A DNA stretch of 64,000 bases from JANQRX01 sp963663975 (GTDB taxonomy: Bacteria; Pseudomonadota; Alphaproteobacteria; Rhizobiales; Kaistiaceae), in the NCBI GenBank assembly GCA_963663975.2, contig CAXXRA010000015.1:1488001-1552000 (forward strand), written 5' to 3'. The notes under the pieces are model-generated. The model did no database searches, was not told the origin of the DNA, and worked only from the letters and a program-made list of their open reading frames with translations. Positions 49,901 through 57,434 of the stretch are shown piece by piece. Made by a program: the position numbers and the translations under genes. Numbering within the stretch: position 1 is the first letter of the stretch; each line of letters begins with the position of its first letter.

Positions 49901-50526
49901 CTCTGCTTCAAATCGACGAGCATGATGACCCGACGATATTAGTAGCACCTGGGATGCTGGTCGATGCACTGGGATATATGATTAGCAATTATCATCGCGG
50001 GGATTTCCCGCGCCGACAACTCACGCCGAAGATGAAACAATGGGCCGGGAGATCCCGGAACAAAATCGGCCGAGAGTTCAGCCATACCGTGGCAAGGCGC
50101 ATGGTGGCGCTTGGCTGGACAACGGAAACCAAAGTCTCGGTGACCAAACTTCTGCGCAAGGGCTTTGAGCAGAATTTTGGAGATGTTGACGTGCTAGCTT
50201 GGCGCGATGACACCCGACGGGTCCTGCTAATCGAGTGCAAGGATGTGCATTACAGCAAGAATGATCGGGAGGTTGCGGAACAGCTTGCAGATTTTCGGGG
50301 TGAAATCACGCCAGATGGAAAGCCAGATTTGCTTCTACGTCACCTCAACCGCATCAAAGTAATCTCAGCGCATCAGAAGGAAGTAAAAAAGTATGTCGGA
50401 TTCGCTGGTGAGCCCAGAATCGAGGGTTGTCTCGTATTCAAGAATCCGGTTCCCATGAAGTTTGCGTGGGAGCGGATGAAAGACCGAGTGGGCCTGCATC
50501 TGCTGGCGGAACTCGATAAGCTATAG
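46906..50526 (+). CDS. Large uncharacterised protein with C-terminal PD-(D/E)XK nuclease signature
   Basis: This single 1206-codon frame runs from TTG 46906, directly after an in-frame stop. I do not recognise the family. No Walker, helicase or membrane motif is visible. The early block (RLEDPAEDVFVSSIATPRGN, then FRILQGVWESN) looks like a conserved globular N-terminus. Near the end, GREFSHTVARRMVALGW is followed by GDVDVLAW (Asp1093, Asp1095) and VLLIECKD (Glu1110, Lys1112), then EQLADF. This is the helix-E, D, ExK, Q order of PD-(D/E)XK nucleases. Base composition is less GC-rich than the flanks. There is no obvious ribosome-binding site and no operon partner. The island setting suggests defence or nucleic-acid cleavage, by inference. 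Confidence 0.8.
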   Translation: MLTLPELQSNCIRIEGLVHLSLVFGDGQRKPNPKIISKLFAALGEGIVGRLEDPAEDVFVSSIATPRGNFRILQGVWESNSFYVQRVVNALESIPADGRFDQMRNCVYALLSLSDVVCERAGLTRHQLGNVDPEKILPKKIAEPGRSFGKVARFTEADFAAVGISVDDLADFLFDSSMRRHLAEETIGHSTLERFPIAHRNGQYFLLLPTAVGTAIRRYIIDEMDALALRDESAETLAFEYAHLFSNTPLLGKGSGAQIGFEKTDSGLLAGGVARIDTGLYLNLIFFSDTLEGFANGGLPGWFPGAQSRELAEEVDRRIDEACEAARAETDFREGITLLVGCGIGRAIVDFTSDRQWEDWRFEFVGASDLITLSWLPDFTPLSLWRLLEGQHRVEQAGVELHNINGLLNMVGWARSLGGHLVPHGDLPDEFGDSNIPTFIMIEQNALLQVRYEVATYWDHHVVQNILGRWIGVRKDGGSLFREDQQLPFFMAEERDGSRWLRGVYETVSRTWWCELETPDGTPGHQAYERSKLLKTWMCRIVPVLETAFPELPTGTLLWRSRFEGNIGDWGEKGARSRLTFDDAKSTISVEVDKASRIVSVVADALFEDAIFHPENIAERALVTGAVEGFARLASAKPSADRNDELVQKIAGDVSARQSHAFRAQQFRDFVRDSVWRAPITVDKDDAAILKLGVGWRARRRELGGDIRGKDECTIFLNEIVRLLEDEICEELRSLNRTSVLQFVVMNHESAINDRENWRRTAAAVIALHDDKEAVLQTFAKHESELNAVFQASRLLIEFALCECPVDSGRDPGLRDMSRLMAKVLMVPGIGGWSDAIRWDAMEPRVRITALGDIHADVTFHDAILKPYSRMGVDINVREAVESYAENIEGPNTPQADVSTLAPEFLEAIRQEFGASLDDILKFVDHVEEIVLKANRAIVFVKRSALVEMPGAQPEHVTSLVGFLTFKSRLRWREVPVGYEDRDLFPWRFRRRLSVLRKPLLQIDEHDDPTILVAPGMLVDALGYMISNYHRGDFPRRQLTPKMKQWAGRSRNKIGREFSHTVARRMVALGWTTETKVSVTKLLRKGFEQNFGDVDVLAWRDDTRRVLLIECKDVHYSKNDREVAEQLADFRGEITPDGKPDLLLRHLNRIKVISAHQKEVKKYVGFAGEPRIEGCLVFKNPVPMKFAWERMKDRVGLHLLAELDKL

Positions 50527-50836
50527 GTGTTTTCCTCCTGCCTCTCGCCGCCCCTCAGCGGAAGACAAACACGCAGTGGGTGCCGGCGTGAGGCTTTGGT
50601 CGTGACCGCTAAAGGGTCAAGGCTGCCCTCTCGACCCGCCCCTTCAGTCCAGAGTTCCACTGAAGCTGCCGTGTGAAGCGGCGACAACGCCAACGGCACC
50701 AACCGGACGGTTACTCGCGCATGCTCTGTATATCTCATCTAGTTTGTCGTTGCACGATATACTCCGATCGACATGGCTCGTCGACCCAAAACGTGGCCCA
50801 CTAACCTCCAACAATATTCCGCAAACGCAGGCTCCA
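50527..50836. other. Intergenic spacer between convergent island genes
   Basis: This 310-bp stretch separates the ends of the two convergent genes. I find one perfect 7-bp stem (CTTCAGT 50642-50648 with ACTGAAG 50659-50665, 10-base loop) without a T-run, and no supported gene. A 44-codon frame from ATG 50773 overlaps the opposite gene and is not convincing. Confidence 0.5.
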
Positions 50837-52072
50837 TCATAATTGTTTCATTCTTTGCATTATCGCTTTGTCTATCAAATCTCGCACGAGAGGATCGACT
50901 TTACTGAATTGGACTTTGTTGCTAAACTCTATCGGCCCCAATTCAATGAATAATTTTCCAAATACTTCATCCGCAAAACTGCTCGATACAACTTTAATCC
51001 CAGAACAATCTACAACAGCACGCCCCCCACCGACGCAGTCAATCACATTTCTAAGTTTCCGTCTAACCGGATCACCCGCTTGCCGCGAACCGAACCCTTC
51101 TGACTCCTCAAGCAGTGAAAATTTAATATTTCCCTCCTCGTCCTGATCAAAATGACTGTCTATGTAATCGAGCGGGATATACTTCTTGTCGGAAAATGTT
51201 AAAGCGTCCGACAATTCAATCTTTTCTCCATAACGGATTCTGGCAGTAACCAATGTTCCAGAATATGGTATATCAGGTCCCGTCACTCTTACCGTCTCAG
51301 AGTCAGAGACTAAGGTGGCATAGTTCGAAAAAATCATAAAACCACCCAAACTTTCCCGTGTTATACTCCACGTTCCATACAACCCATTTCCCTGTCCTAC
51401 ACTAATATCTCTGGTGGTTCCTTCTCGGATCGCCACGTCCAGCGCTTCGTGATCTGACGCCAATTCGGGGTGACCCGTTCTAATAGTTGACGGTATACCT
51501 AATCCACAATCACACACAGAAAATTCAATTTGCTGAGATTGTGTATTATTCGATACTTGGACGAATCCTCCTACCTCTGATTCTGAGTGATTAATCACAT
51601 TGTCTGTAATTTCATTGATAGACCACTCTATCGCGCGTAAATCATCCCTGGAGAAGTGACGGATTGCCGAGAGCAACGTATCAAGTACCTTGTTGACACT
51701 ATTATACTGCTCCTTTCCGTTGGAGAATCGCATGGCTGGCACATGCGTGTAGCCCCGAAATCGACTTTTTTCGAATCGTCTGAAATCAATATAATGGGCC
51801 CAATTGGTGTTTATAAAGAGCCTCTGTAGATTCTTCTGAATGGGCAATATTAAATCAATGTCGACGCTCTTCTTCCAATAAGATTGATAGACTGCAGCTA
51901 TGCCGAGCATTTGGGGATGTAATACACGAGTGCATCCGGAAAAACCGAGTGTAAAATCAGAAAATTTCTTAACATTCACTGTTCGATGCATTGCCGCCAA
52001 AAGGCGCGACGAATCGTCTAATGACAAAGCACCGCGGATAACGATTCTGTTTAGTTCGCTTTCGAGAGGCAT
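50837..52072 (-). CDS. STAS-like / HATPase / DUF4325 regulatory protein
   Basis: The 411-residue protein is markedly AT-richer than anything else here. Residues 1 to about 100 form a STAS-like domain (IVIRGALSLDD, VLHPQMLGIAAVYQSYW). The middle holds a GHKL-type ATP-binding domain with N-box EWSINEITDNVINHS, G1 DCGLGIPSTIR and G2 GQGNGLYG. The last 80 residues (RAVVDCSGIKVVSSSFADEV, FGKLFIELG, LVRDLIDKAIMQR) match DUF4325, a STAS-like family. Anti-sigma-factor-type kinase logic (ATPase plus STAS partner in one chain) is likely; the target is unknown. It converges on the 1206-residue gene inside the same repeat-bounded island. Composition indicates recent transfer. Confidence 0.82.
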   Translation of the reverse strand: MPLESELNRIVIRGALSLDDSSRLLAAMHRTVNVKKFSDFTLGFSGCTRVLHPQMLGIAAVYQSYWKKSVDIDLILPIQKNLQRLFINTNWAHYIDFRRFEKSRFRGYTHVPAMRFSNGKEQYNSVNKVLDTLLSAIRHFSRDDLRAIEWSINEITDNVINHSESEVGGFVQVSNNTQSQQIEFSVCDCGLGIPSTIRTGHPELASDHEALDVAIREGTTRDISVGQGNGLYGTWSITRESLGGFMIFSNYATLVSDSETVRVTGPDIPYSGTLVTARIRYGEKIELSDALTFSDKKYIPLDYIDSHFDQDEEGNIKFSLLEESEGFGSRQAGDPVRRKLRNVIDCVGGGRAVVDCSGIKVVSSSFADEVFGKLFIELGPIEFSNKVQFSKVDPLVRDLIDKAIMQRMKQL

Positions 52073-52199
52073 ATGCGCAGGGCCGTTTGATGAAACTCAC
52101 TATAGTGTGTCTTCGGGCGACAACCGAAGAGTGTAGCGTCACTAGTACCTCACGGCAAATACCGACAAAACTGGATTAGCGGGGACAGGGTGGCGGTTG

Positions 52200-52488
52200 G
52201 AAGCCAGGCACGGCCACACCCGGCCGATCGGCGCGACGGCCGACAATGTGGCGTGGTGCGGCGCCGTCGACATGGCCGGCAAATGTCGAGGAATGGACCT
52301 CATCGCTCTACCGTCCCTATCCAGGCGGCAGCCCGGTCACCGACGACTTCAATCCCAACGGCCAGACCTATGTGGTGACCCGCGGCGGCTCCTTTCGCCA
52401 GCATCGTGACTGCACCCGCTGCCAGCGGCGCCATGGCGCGTTCGCGGACGCCGCGGTCGGCCTGCGGCTGGCCGAGACCCCATGACAA
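52200..52488 (+). repeat. Right direct repeat, part 1: truncated SUMF1 copy
   Basis: This is the SUMF1 3' end again, from GAAGCC to GAGACCCCATGACAA. Compared with 46202-46489 it has about ten substitutions, mostly in the first 80 bases, and one extra A near 52283 (GGCAAATGTC against GGTAATGTC) that breaks the frame. It is not a functional gene. It joins the xerC leader once the transposon at 52489-56338 is removed. Confidence 0.9.
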
Positions 52489-52501
52489 GGGAATTATACA
52501 C

Positions 52502-52531
52502 TTGACCGAACACCCTGCGACCCCCTATATT
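52502..52531 (+). promoter_or_regulatory. Inward promoter starting in the left terminal repeat
   Basis: TTGACC (52502-52507) lies inside the terminal inverted repeat. TATATT (52526-52531) follows after 18 bases. It faces the transposase gene 33 bp away and would also drive the coupled passenger genes. Confidence 0.55.
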
Positions 52532-52563
52532 GTGATTAGGAATACAGAACAAGGGGTTGCGTG

Positions 52564-53532
52564 ATGGCGAAGAAGGGACCAGGGAAAGCGCATCGGGACG
52601 GTATCAGCTTCATCGAGCTGGCTGACATGTTCCCTGATGAAGCGTCGGCGACCGCATGGTTCGAGGCGCTGGTTTGGCCGAACGGCCGTCACTGCCCCCA
52701 TTGCGGCAACACCGAGACCGCCGAAGCGCCGCCATCCAAGAAGCAGCCCTACTGGTGCCCGGCTTGCCGCAAGGGCTTCTCCGTGCGGATCGGCACGGCG
52801 CTTGAGCGGTCCCGCGTTCCGCTCCGAAAGTGGGCCATCTCCATTTTCCTCGAGATGACCAACCTCAAGGGCGTGTCGTCGATGAAGCTGCACCGCGACC
52901 TCACGGTGACGCAGAAGACGGCTTGGTTCATGCAGCAGCGCATCCGCGAGGCGTGGGCGGGCGAGGCCGACGCGATTATGGCCGGCCCCCTGGAGGTCGA
53001 TGAGACATATATCGGCGGGAAGCGCAAGAACATGCCGAAGGCCAAGCGCCGGACCCTCAAAGGGCGTGGCCCGGTAGACATGACGGCAGTGGCGGGCGTG
53101 AAGGATCGGGCCACCAACACTGTCGCCGCGAAAGTAGTCCGTGACACGACTGCCTCGACTCTGCAATCATTCGTCCGCGATCATGCTGGGGAGGCCGCCG
53201 TGATCTTCACGGATGAGCATGGGGCCTACCGGGGGCTGCCGCGACACGAGGCCGTCAACCACTCGGTCGGGGAGTATGTGCGCGGGATGGCGCACACCCA
53301 GGGCATAGAATCCTTCTGGTCGATGTTGAAACGCGCCCACAAGGGCGTCTACCATAAGCTCTCGCCGAAGCACCTGGATCGCTACGTCCGCCAGTTCGCC
53401 GGGCGACACAACATCCGGGAGCACGACACCATCGACCAGATGGCGTCCGTCGTTGCCGGGATGGTCGGCAAGCGCCTCTGCTACCGCGACCTGATCGCGG
53501 ACAACGGCTTGGACTCTGGGGCGCGCAGTTGA
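52564..53532 (+). CDS. IS1595-family (ISXO2-like) transposase
   Basis: The 322-residue protein has an N-terminal zinc ribbon (HCPHCGNTE and YWCPACRKGFS), a helical segment (SMKLHRDLTVTQKTAWFMQQ), and the DDE catalytic residues in LEVDETYIGGK, VIFTDEHGAYRGL and GIESFWSMLKRAHKGVYH. The Asp-Asp-(Asn/His)-Glu set of the family is complete, so it looks active. AAGGGG precedes the GTG/ATG pair; I use ATG 52564. Its TGA overlaps the TTG start of the next gene. Confidence 0.95.
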   Translation: MAKKGPGKAHRDGISFIELADMFPDEASATAWFEALVWPNGRHCPHCGNTETAEAPPSKKQPYWCPACRKGFSVRIGTALERSRVPLRKWAISIFLEMTNLKGVSSMKLHRDLTVTQKTAWFMQQRIREAWAGEADAIMAGPLEVDETYIGGKRKNMPKAKRRTLKGRGPVDMTAVAGVKDRATNTVAAKVVRDTTASTLQSFVRDHAGEAAVIFTDEHGAYRGLPRHEAVNHSVGEYVRGMAHTQGIESFWSMLKRAHKGVYHKLSPKHLDRYVRQFAGRHNIREHDTIDQMASVVAGMVGKRLCYRDLIADNGLDSGARS

Positions 53533-56142
53533 GCGAAGAGCTCCTACAGATTGAGCCCAATCAGTTCGGCCGATACCGATATTTCAAACTCGGCGCGTCC
53601 ACGTTAGGCCAACTCAAAGACGCCAAGATCATCAGGGGGCGCTTCGACCGCAGCCTTCTCGCCAAAAAGCCTGACGGGCTGATCGTGCTGCGTGACGGTA
53701 CCGTTCGGGCGGTAGTCGAATACAAGCCCCCGGCAAAGCTAAAGACCGCCAAACAAATTCAGAACGCCATTGACCAAGAGCTTCCGGTCGCGCGGGAGCT
53801 TGGGAAGATCTACATCGTCACCTCCGGCTCGAAGTCTATCTGGATCAACGCCGAGACCGGAGACCGAGTGCGAACGGAGGGCGGATCGGAACTGACCTTC
53901 ATCGTTGATGCGAAGGCACTTGCTCGTGGCGAAGGGAACGCGGTTGAGTTGGAGCGGCTGCTTGACGCCGCCCAGGCGTCTCTTAGCGCAACGAACAACA
54001 GGCTGGCCGCGCCCGCCGTGCACGATCCGTCGGCTCTCGCAAACACCATATGGCAGAAGATTATGGGTGCAGACCGGGAAATCCCCTGAGAAGTGCCTCT
54101 ACAACGTGGTCGAGCTATTCGTCTTCAAGTTTCTGAGCGACTTGGGGGTGTTGAGAGAACACAACGACTATTGGCATGTGGAGAGCATCGCCACCCGCTC
54201 CAATGCCAGCGACGCGCTCAAGTACTATGCGAACAACTGTAGGAAGGAAATCCAAGAGCTGTTCCCGTCGGGAGACGACGGTACGAGCATCATCAACGGC
54301 ACCATCTTCGTGAACGAGGATGGGGCCGCCAATGTGGCGCAGGCCGCGCTGTTCTCCGAGATCATCGGGGACCTGGCGAACCATGATCGCAACTTCGGAT
54401 CGTTCCGCTACATCAAGCGCGAATTCAAGACCCGGCTCTACGAGTCGTTCCTGCGGCAAAGCGCAGGGATCAAGGCTCTAGGGCAATACTTCACGCCTCG
54501 CAATGTCGTGCAGGCGATGGTGAAGATGGCGGGCGTGGTGAACAGCGGAGCGCGAATATGCGACCCCTTCTGCGGAGTCGGAGGGTTCGTGCTGGAATTG
54601 CTGATGGAGAGACCGGAACTTTACAAGCAGTTCGCTCCCAAACAAGGTCGAATTTCGCCAGAAATCACCTTAGTCGGCTACGACAAGGGCACCGACGAAC
54701 AGGAAGACGAGAGAACGATCATCTTGGCGAAAGCCAATATGCTGATCTACTTCTCCGACATGCTTGCAAAACATCACTCGCGCGAGGAACTGCGGACGTT
54801 CTGCGACAAGGCACTCAACAACGTGTTTCGCCTACTCCGCAGCAATCTCGGAACGTTCGCGCTCGTTGACGATGAGCCGTATGACCTGATCGTGACGAAC
54901 CCGCCCTATGTGACTAGGGGGAGCAAGAGCCTCCAAGAGGCTATCTCGAAGTGCCCGGAAACTGGGCAATTCTACGACCTCGGACTCAAGGGCACGGAAG
55001 GGCTTGCGCTCAACTGGATCATGAAGAAACTCCGGCCCGGGGGAGAGGCGCTTGTAATCGTCCCGGACACGCTATTGCGCCGACCACCAGCTCTACGGGC
55101 GCTGCAACAGCACTGCATCGTACGAGGTATCGTCTCCCTACCGGCGCGCACCTTCTACGCGACGACCCGGCAGACGTACATCTTGGCTCTTGAACGAAAG
55201 CATGAGCCAGAAGAACAGACCGATCCGGTGTTCAGCTACATCGTTCAGTCCATCGGCGAAACCTTGGACGCGAACCGGATTGAGACCACCGAGAATGACT
55301 TGACCGAGATGGTGAGCTTGTTCCGGCAGTTTCGGGCGGCGCCAGGTAGCTTCGATGCCCAGTCACCACGCTGCAAGGTCGTGAAGTTCGCTGCGGTGGC
55401 GGATCGGCGCGACTGGAGAGTAGAGCGGTGGCGGTCTCGATCCGAGAGGGTGGGTCTCGGTATCGAGAAAAATCGGGAGGTGGTGAATCACACCGAGTTC
55501 ATCGCAAGGATGGACCTGTTGGTGCACGACCTTCAAGCGATGATCTATTCCTGCCGCGATAGCACCGACACGAATCCGTCATCCGGCACCAAGGCGGTAT
55601 ATCTCGGCGCCTCCGCATTCGCCTACATCACCACCTACACCGGGTGGACGAAACGGGCGCTGCACAAGCTCAAGTCCGACGGGTCGGACTGCCTGCCAGT
55701 CTACAGCGCGGCGGCGGGCGCCAGCGCTTACGTCGCGCCCACGCATTTGGGTCGCATTGACGCTTCCCCAGAAAATCCGCTCGTTTCCTTCGCCGCGAAT
55801 GGCGACGGTAGCGCGGGCACCAACTTCATTGTCCACGAAAGTCCTTTCTACGTTACAGGTGACCGCACGATCGTCCGAATTGTCGATGGACGGATCGACC
55901 CCCGCTATCTCGTGTACGCGCTCCGCAACATGAAAGCCGTGCACGCTTTCGACCATACGAACAAGGCGGTGCCGACGAATCTGCGGGATGTCAGCGTGGA
56001 GATTCCGGTGAACGATGCCGGCGAGTGGGACATTGATGCTCAGCGCGAGATCGCGAAACGGTATGACGCCATTCGAGCATTGCAGACAGGCTTGCAGCAG
56101 CACAGCGCTGCAACACAGGCTCTTGATATACAGATCGGATAG
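53529..56142 (+). pseudogene. Fused restriction nuclease-N6-adenine methyltransferase-specificity protein, one frameshift
   Basis: The first frame (53529-54089) gives an N-terminal nuclease domain with FDRSLLAKKPDGLIV and RAVVEYKPPAK (Asp49, Glu64, Lys66: PD-(D/E)XK). The second frame continues with the methylase: LGQYFTPRNVVQAM, motif I ICDPFCGVGGFVLELL, motif IV DLIVTNPPYVTRG at about 54880-54915. The last 170 residues form a target-recognition domain like HsdS (YLGASAFAYITTYTG, VSFAANGDGSAGTNFIVHES). The order is that of type IIG/IIC enzymes. The extra A at about 54063 (AAGATTATGG where QKIWVQTGKSPEK is expected) splits it. Intact, it would be about 870 residues. It starts inside the transposase stop. 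Confidence 0.88.
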
Positions 56143-56153
56143 GGGAGCACTCG

Positions 56154-56333
56154 ATGGCCCGGAAGAAAACCAAGCCGAAGCCGACGCTGGCCCCGGAGCG
56201 GGTGGTCAACCCGCGCTACGCCGTGGCGACACCGGAGATGGTGGGCCTCGCGCTGTTGCAGCACAAGCCAAAGGGCGGAGACAGGAAGGCCAAGCCATCC
56301 CGTATCAAACGCCCCGTTCGGTCAAGTATATAA
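56154..56333 (+). CDS. Small basic protein of the IS1595 transposon
   Basis: This 59-codon frame begins MARKKTKPKPTLAPERVVNP, 12 bp after the methylase gene, with GGGGAG 9 bases upstream. The product is strongly basic (RKAKPSRIKRPVRSSI at the end). The TAA stop lies inside the right terminal inverted repeat, so the gene fits the element exactly. I recognise no family. A small nucleic-acid-binding or control protein for the passenger system is possible. Confidence 0.55.
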   Translation: MARKKTKPKPTLAPERVVNPRYAVATPEMVGLALLQHKPKGGDRKAKPSRIKRPVRSSI

Positions 56334-56338
56334 TCCCC

Positions 56339-56399
56339 CATGACAAGGCTTAACCGGCCCTTCATGCCCGGGCAGTGATAGTTTCATTCGTCATGGCCA
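56339..56399 (+). repeat. Right direct repeat, part 2: xerC leader
   Basis: CATGACAAGGCTTAACCGGC continues to GTCATGGCCA, identical to 46482-46542. The first eight bases are also the transposon target duplication. It carries the xerC start codon (56393). Confidence 0.92.
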
Positions 56400-57364
56400 A
56401 TTCGACTGATTCGCGGACGCTCGCCGTGATCGCGGCCCCGGCGCTGGCCGACATGGTCGCGCGCTGGCGGCGCCATCTTTCCGGCGAGCGACGGCTGGCG
56501 GCCAGGACCGTGGAGGCCTACAGCCGCGACGTTGATCAGCTGCTACGCTTCTTGACCGTGCATCTCGGCCGACCGCCGGATCTCGGCGACCTTGCCGACC
56601 TGTCCATCACCGATTTGCGCGCCTTCCTGGCGTCCCGGCACAATCAGGGCGCCGGCGCGCGCACGCTGGCGCGCGGCGTTGCCGGCATTCGTTCGTTGAT
56701 CCGGTTTCTTGAACGGAACGCAGGCGCCAACGGCGCGGCGGCCAGGGCGATCCGCACGCCGCGCCGCAAGCGGGCGCTGCCCAGACCGCTACGTGCCGGC
56801 GTTGCGCGGGCAATGATGGACCATGATAGCGACCAGGAACCGTGGATTGCGGCCAGAAACGCCGCGGTGTTCATGCTCCTCTACGGCTGCGGGCTGCGCC
56901 TGTCGGAGGCGCTGGGGCTGCGCCGGGGCGAGGTGCCGGCGGGACCGAATGCCGTGCTGCGGATCACCGGCAAGGGCGGCAAGGAGCGCATCGTCCCGGT
57001 GCTGCCGGCGGTGAGCGCGGCGATCGAGACCTACCTCGGCCAATCCCCTTATCGGCCGGGCGCGCAGGATCGGCTGTTTGTCGGCGTGCGCGGCGGGCCA
57101 CTCAACCCGCGCATGATCCAGCGGGCGATGGCGAACCTTCGCGGCGCCCTCGGCATGCCGGACTCGGCGACGCCGCACGCACTTCGCCACTCCTTCGCCA
57201 CCCATCTGCTGGCCAATGGCGGCGATCTGCGCGCCATTCAGGAGCTGCTCGGCCACGCCAGCCTGTCGACGACCCAGATCTACACCGAGGTCGATACCAG
57301 GCGGCTGCTGGATGTAGTGGGACAGGCGCATCCCCGCGCAGGACGCCGGATTGCTGGTGGCTGA
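56393..57364 (+). CDS. xerC: Tyrosine recombinase XerC
   Basis: The 323-residue protein has an N-terminal SAM-like core-binding domain (LSGERRLAARTVEAYSRDVD, ITDLRAFLASRHNQGAGART) and the catalytic domain. The visible catalytic residues are Arg in LYGCGLRLSEALGLR, Lys in ITGKGGKERIVP, HALRHSFATHLL, GHASLSTTQIYTEV and the nucleophile Tyr in the last motif. It resolves chromosome dimers at dif with XerD. The leader and first two codons are duplicated at the far side of the island, so this gene sits at the insertion site but is itself intact. Confidence 0.95.
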   Translation: MANSTDSRTLAVIAAPALADMVARWRRHLSGERRLAARTVEAYSRDVDQLLRFLTVHLGRPPDLGDLADLSITDLRAFLASRHNQGAGARTLARGVAGIRSLIRFLERNAGANGAAARAIRTPRRKRALPRPLRAGVARAMMDHDSDQEPWIAARNAAVFMLLYGCGLRLSEALGLRRGEVPAGPNAVLRITGKGGKERIVPVLPAVSAAIETYLGQSPYRPGAQDRLFVGVRGGPLNPRMIQRAMANLRGALGMPDSATPHALRHSFATHLLANGGDLRAIQELLGHASLSTTQIYTEVDTRRLLDVVGQAHPRAGRRIAGG

Positions 57365-57434
57365 ATCGACCCGGTGCTAGGTAGGCCGGTCCAATCACCA
57401 AGAGAACCGGCCGGCCGCGTCGGTCACGAGTCAA

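Larger units (their letters stand above)
52489..56338 (+). mobile_element. IS1595-family transposon carrying a restriction-modification passenger
   Basis: The ends are inverted repeats of 23 bp. The left begins GGGAATTATACACTTGACCG; the right, reversed, begins GGGGATTATATACTTGACCG; the two differ at 2 of 23 positions. The 8-bp word CATGACAA flanks both sides (52481-52488 and 56339-56346), the target duplication length expected for IS1595. Removing the element and one CATGACAA restores the sequence found at the left repeat. Inside are the transposase, a fused nuclease/methylase/specificity gene and a 59-codon gene, filling the element end to end. Confidence 0.93.

Noticed and set aside
50773..50907. 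44-codon frame MARRPKTW... between the island genes
   Set aside because: It overlaps the 3' end of the convergent HATPase gene, has no ribosome-binding site, and the sequence looks like antisense of that gene.
46202..52488. Two functional SUMF1-type genes
   Set aside because: The second copy lacks its 5' two-thirds and has an extra base that breaks the frame. It is a repeat boundary, not a gene.
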